Under the pieces are notes generated by a model that was given only the letters and a program-made list of their open reading frames with translations, had not been told where the DNA came from and ran no database searches. DNA of 55,512 nt from Chara braunii. Taxonomy: Eukaryota; Streptophyta; Charophyceae; Charales; Characeae. A program made the position numbers and the translations under genes. This document shows positions 54,965 through 55,512 of the stretch, piece by piece (the stretch's first letter is position 1; every line of letters starts with the position of its first letter). The DNA lies in assembly GCA_003427395.1 (NCBI GenBank), contig BFEA01000039.1, positions 3,081,152-3,136,663 on the forward strand, written 5' to 3'.

Positions 54965-55512
54965 TGTGAGGAAACCCGGGGAGGGGTACCTGCTGTTCGC
55001 TGAAGCCAGGAGGTACAAGGCCTGTCACTTCATTGCCCCCACTTCAGAGATCCTCAGTGGCCAGCAGGAACTTTTAGAAGCAGCAGACTCCCTACAGAGC
55101 TTAGTTTGCTGCCCTGGTCATGATCGAGAATTTCAGAGAGTTCTAATAGCAAAATTTGGATACCTCTCAGTTCAAAGCCCACAACGAGGAAAACCATGAA
55201 CATGCGTTAGTACATTAATCATGCTCTGTTCTTGCATTCGATCTCTCTGTCTCCTCTCACGATACCATGTTCGTGAGCAGCCCTCCACCAATAGTCCTTC
55301 AGCATGTAGTAAGGTAGAGATCTTTTTACTTCGTACGTTACCCGAATTCAACTTGACGATTCTCCTCTCGACTCAACTTACAAAGGCAGGGGGGGTTGAT
55401 AGAAAAAGAAATGTACATTCACTCTCAGTCCTTCGTTTGCCCGGACTCCAGCCTATACAGGGAGCGAGGGGATGTAATGCAGAATGCCGCTCAGGTCTGG
55501 TTTCGGGCTCAC
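54965..55512 (-). repeat. Element B right (5') LTR, partial
   Basis: Matches 40671-41218 from its first base (TGTGAGGAAACCC) to the window end. The PBS next to its inner edge sets the element's direction as minus strand. About 15 substitutions separate the copies. Confidence 0.9.

Larger units (their letters stand above)
40671..55512 (-). mobile_element. Element B: LTR retroelement lacking most of pol
   Basis: Direct-repeat LTR segments (40671-41218 and 54965-55512) bracket a minus-strand internal region. In transcription order: PBS, AT-rich leader, ORF array, Gag, and the integrase C-terminal tail fused in frame to Gag. Protease, RT, RNase H and the integrase catalytic core are absent. The right LTR runs off the window. 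By eye the two visible LTR parts differ at about 15 of 548 positions. The structure is that of a non-autonomous element that keeps Gag. The left LTR edge interrupts element A. Confidence 0.75.

Overview
This is a gene-poor, repeat-dense eukaryotic window. I found no intact cellular gene, rRNA or tRNA. The Ty3/gypsy Gag style (CVYCxxxxHxKRxC knuckle, then LxxAIxxGxVxL and VYxxMKxNV/MSPSMKENV-like stretches), the LINE tail and the many long (CT)n tracts resemble repeats I remember from Chara-like charophyte algae. That assignment is inference from memory (about 0.6), not a search result.

Left part (1-30.8 kb). It holds purine-rich tandem repeats (1-755), CT microsatellites, and a decayed DUF7869-type transposon-like gene (3121-4771). 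Satellite-like arrays follow (4979-6180). Two diverged copies of one ~2.6 kb sequence lie in inverted orientation (about 6680-9315 and 21115-23650) around ~11.8 kb of unrecognised DNA. That spacer contains foldback/MITE-like elements at 15735-16030 and 18124-18414 and a separate foldback at 18829-19105. A fragment of a LINE C-terminus sits at 25459-25905. A GC-rich, CT-microsatellite-rich tract runs from 26 to 30.8 kb.

Right part (30.8-55.5 kb). Two minus-strand Ty3/gypsy-type elements lie here. Element A (about 30806-40670) has Gag, protease, reverse transcriptase and the start of RNase H. It is full of stops and frameshifts and is cut off within RNase H. Element B (40671 to beyond the window end) has matching LTR segments (40671-41218 and 54965-55512, ~97% identical), a tRNA-Asp-type primer binding site, and a Gag whose frame runs directly into the C-terminal tail of integrase. 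Protease, RT, RNase H and the integrase core are deleted. B's outer LTR edge abuts A, so B appears to be inserted in A.

The most unusual feature is upstream of gag in both elements. Each carries 4-6 kb of head-to-tail small ORFs on the gag strand. Many are paralogues of one module that I do not recognise: a short ATG-led beta-like start, an aromatic W-x-R or LWT motif, then P-x-F-V, then a helical block ending in LxxLYxxC or similar. The last steps before gag (helical ORF, then a DGPxV-type ORF, then a RDPIxxxLQ-type ORF) come in the same order in A and B. Neighbouring ORFs are packed like an operon (5-nt gap; ATGA and ATGCATGA start/stop overlaps). Most are broken, mainly by single TAG/TGA codons that one transition could create.

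How it may fit together: B is a non-autonomous element that keeps LTRs, PBS, the ORF array and Gag, and would need pol from an A-like relative. The function of the upstream ORF array is unknown.
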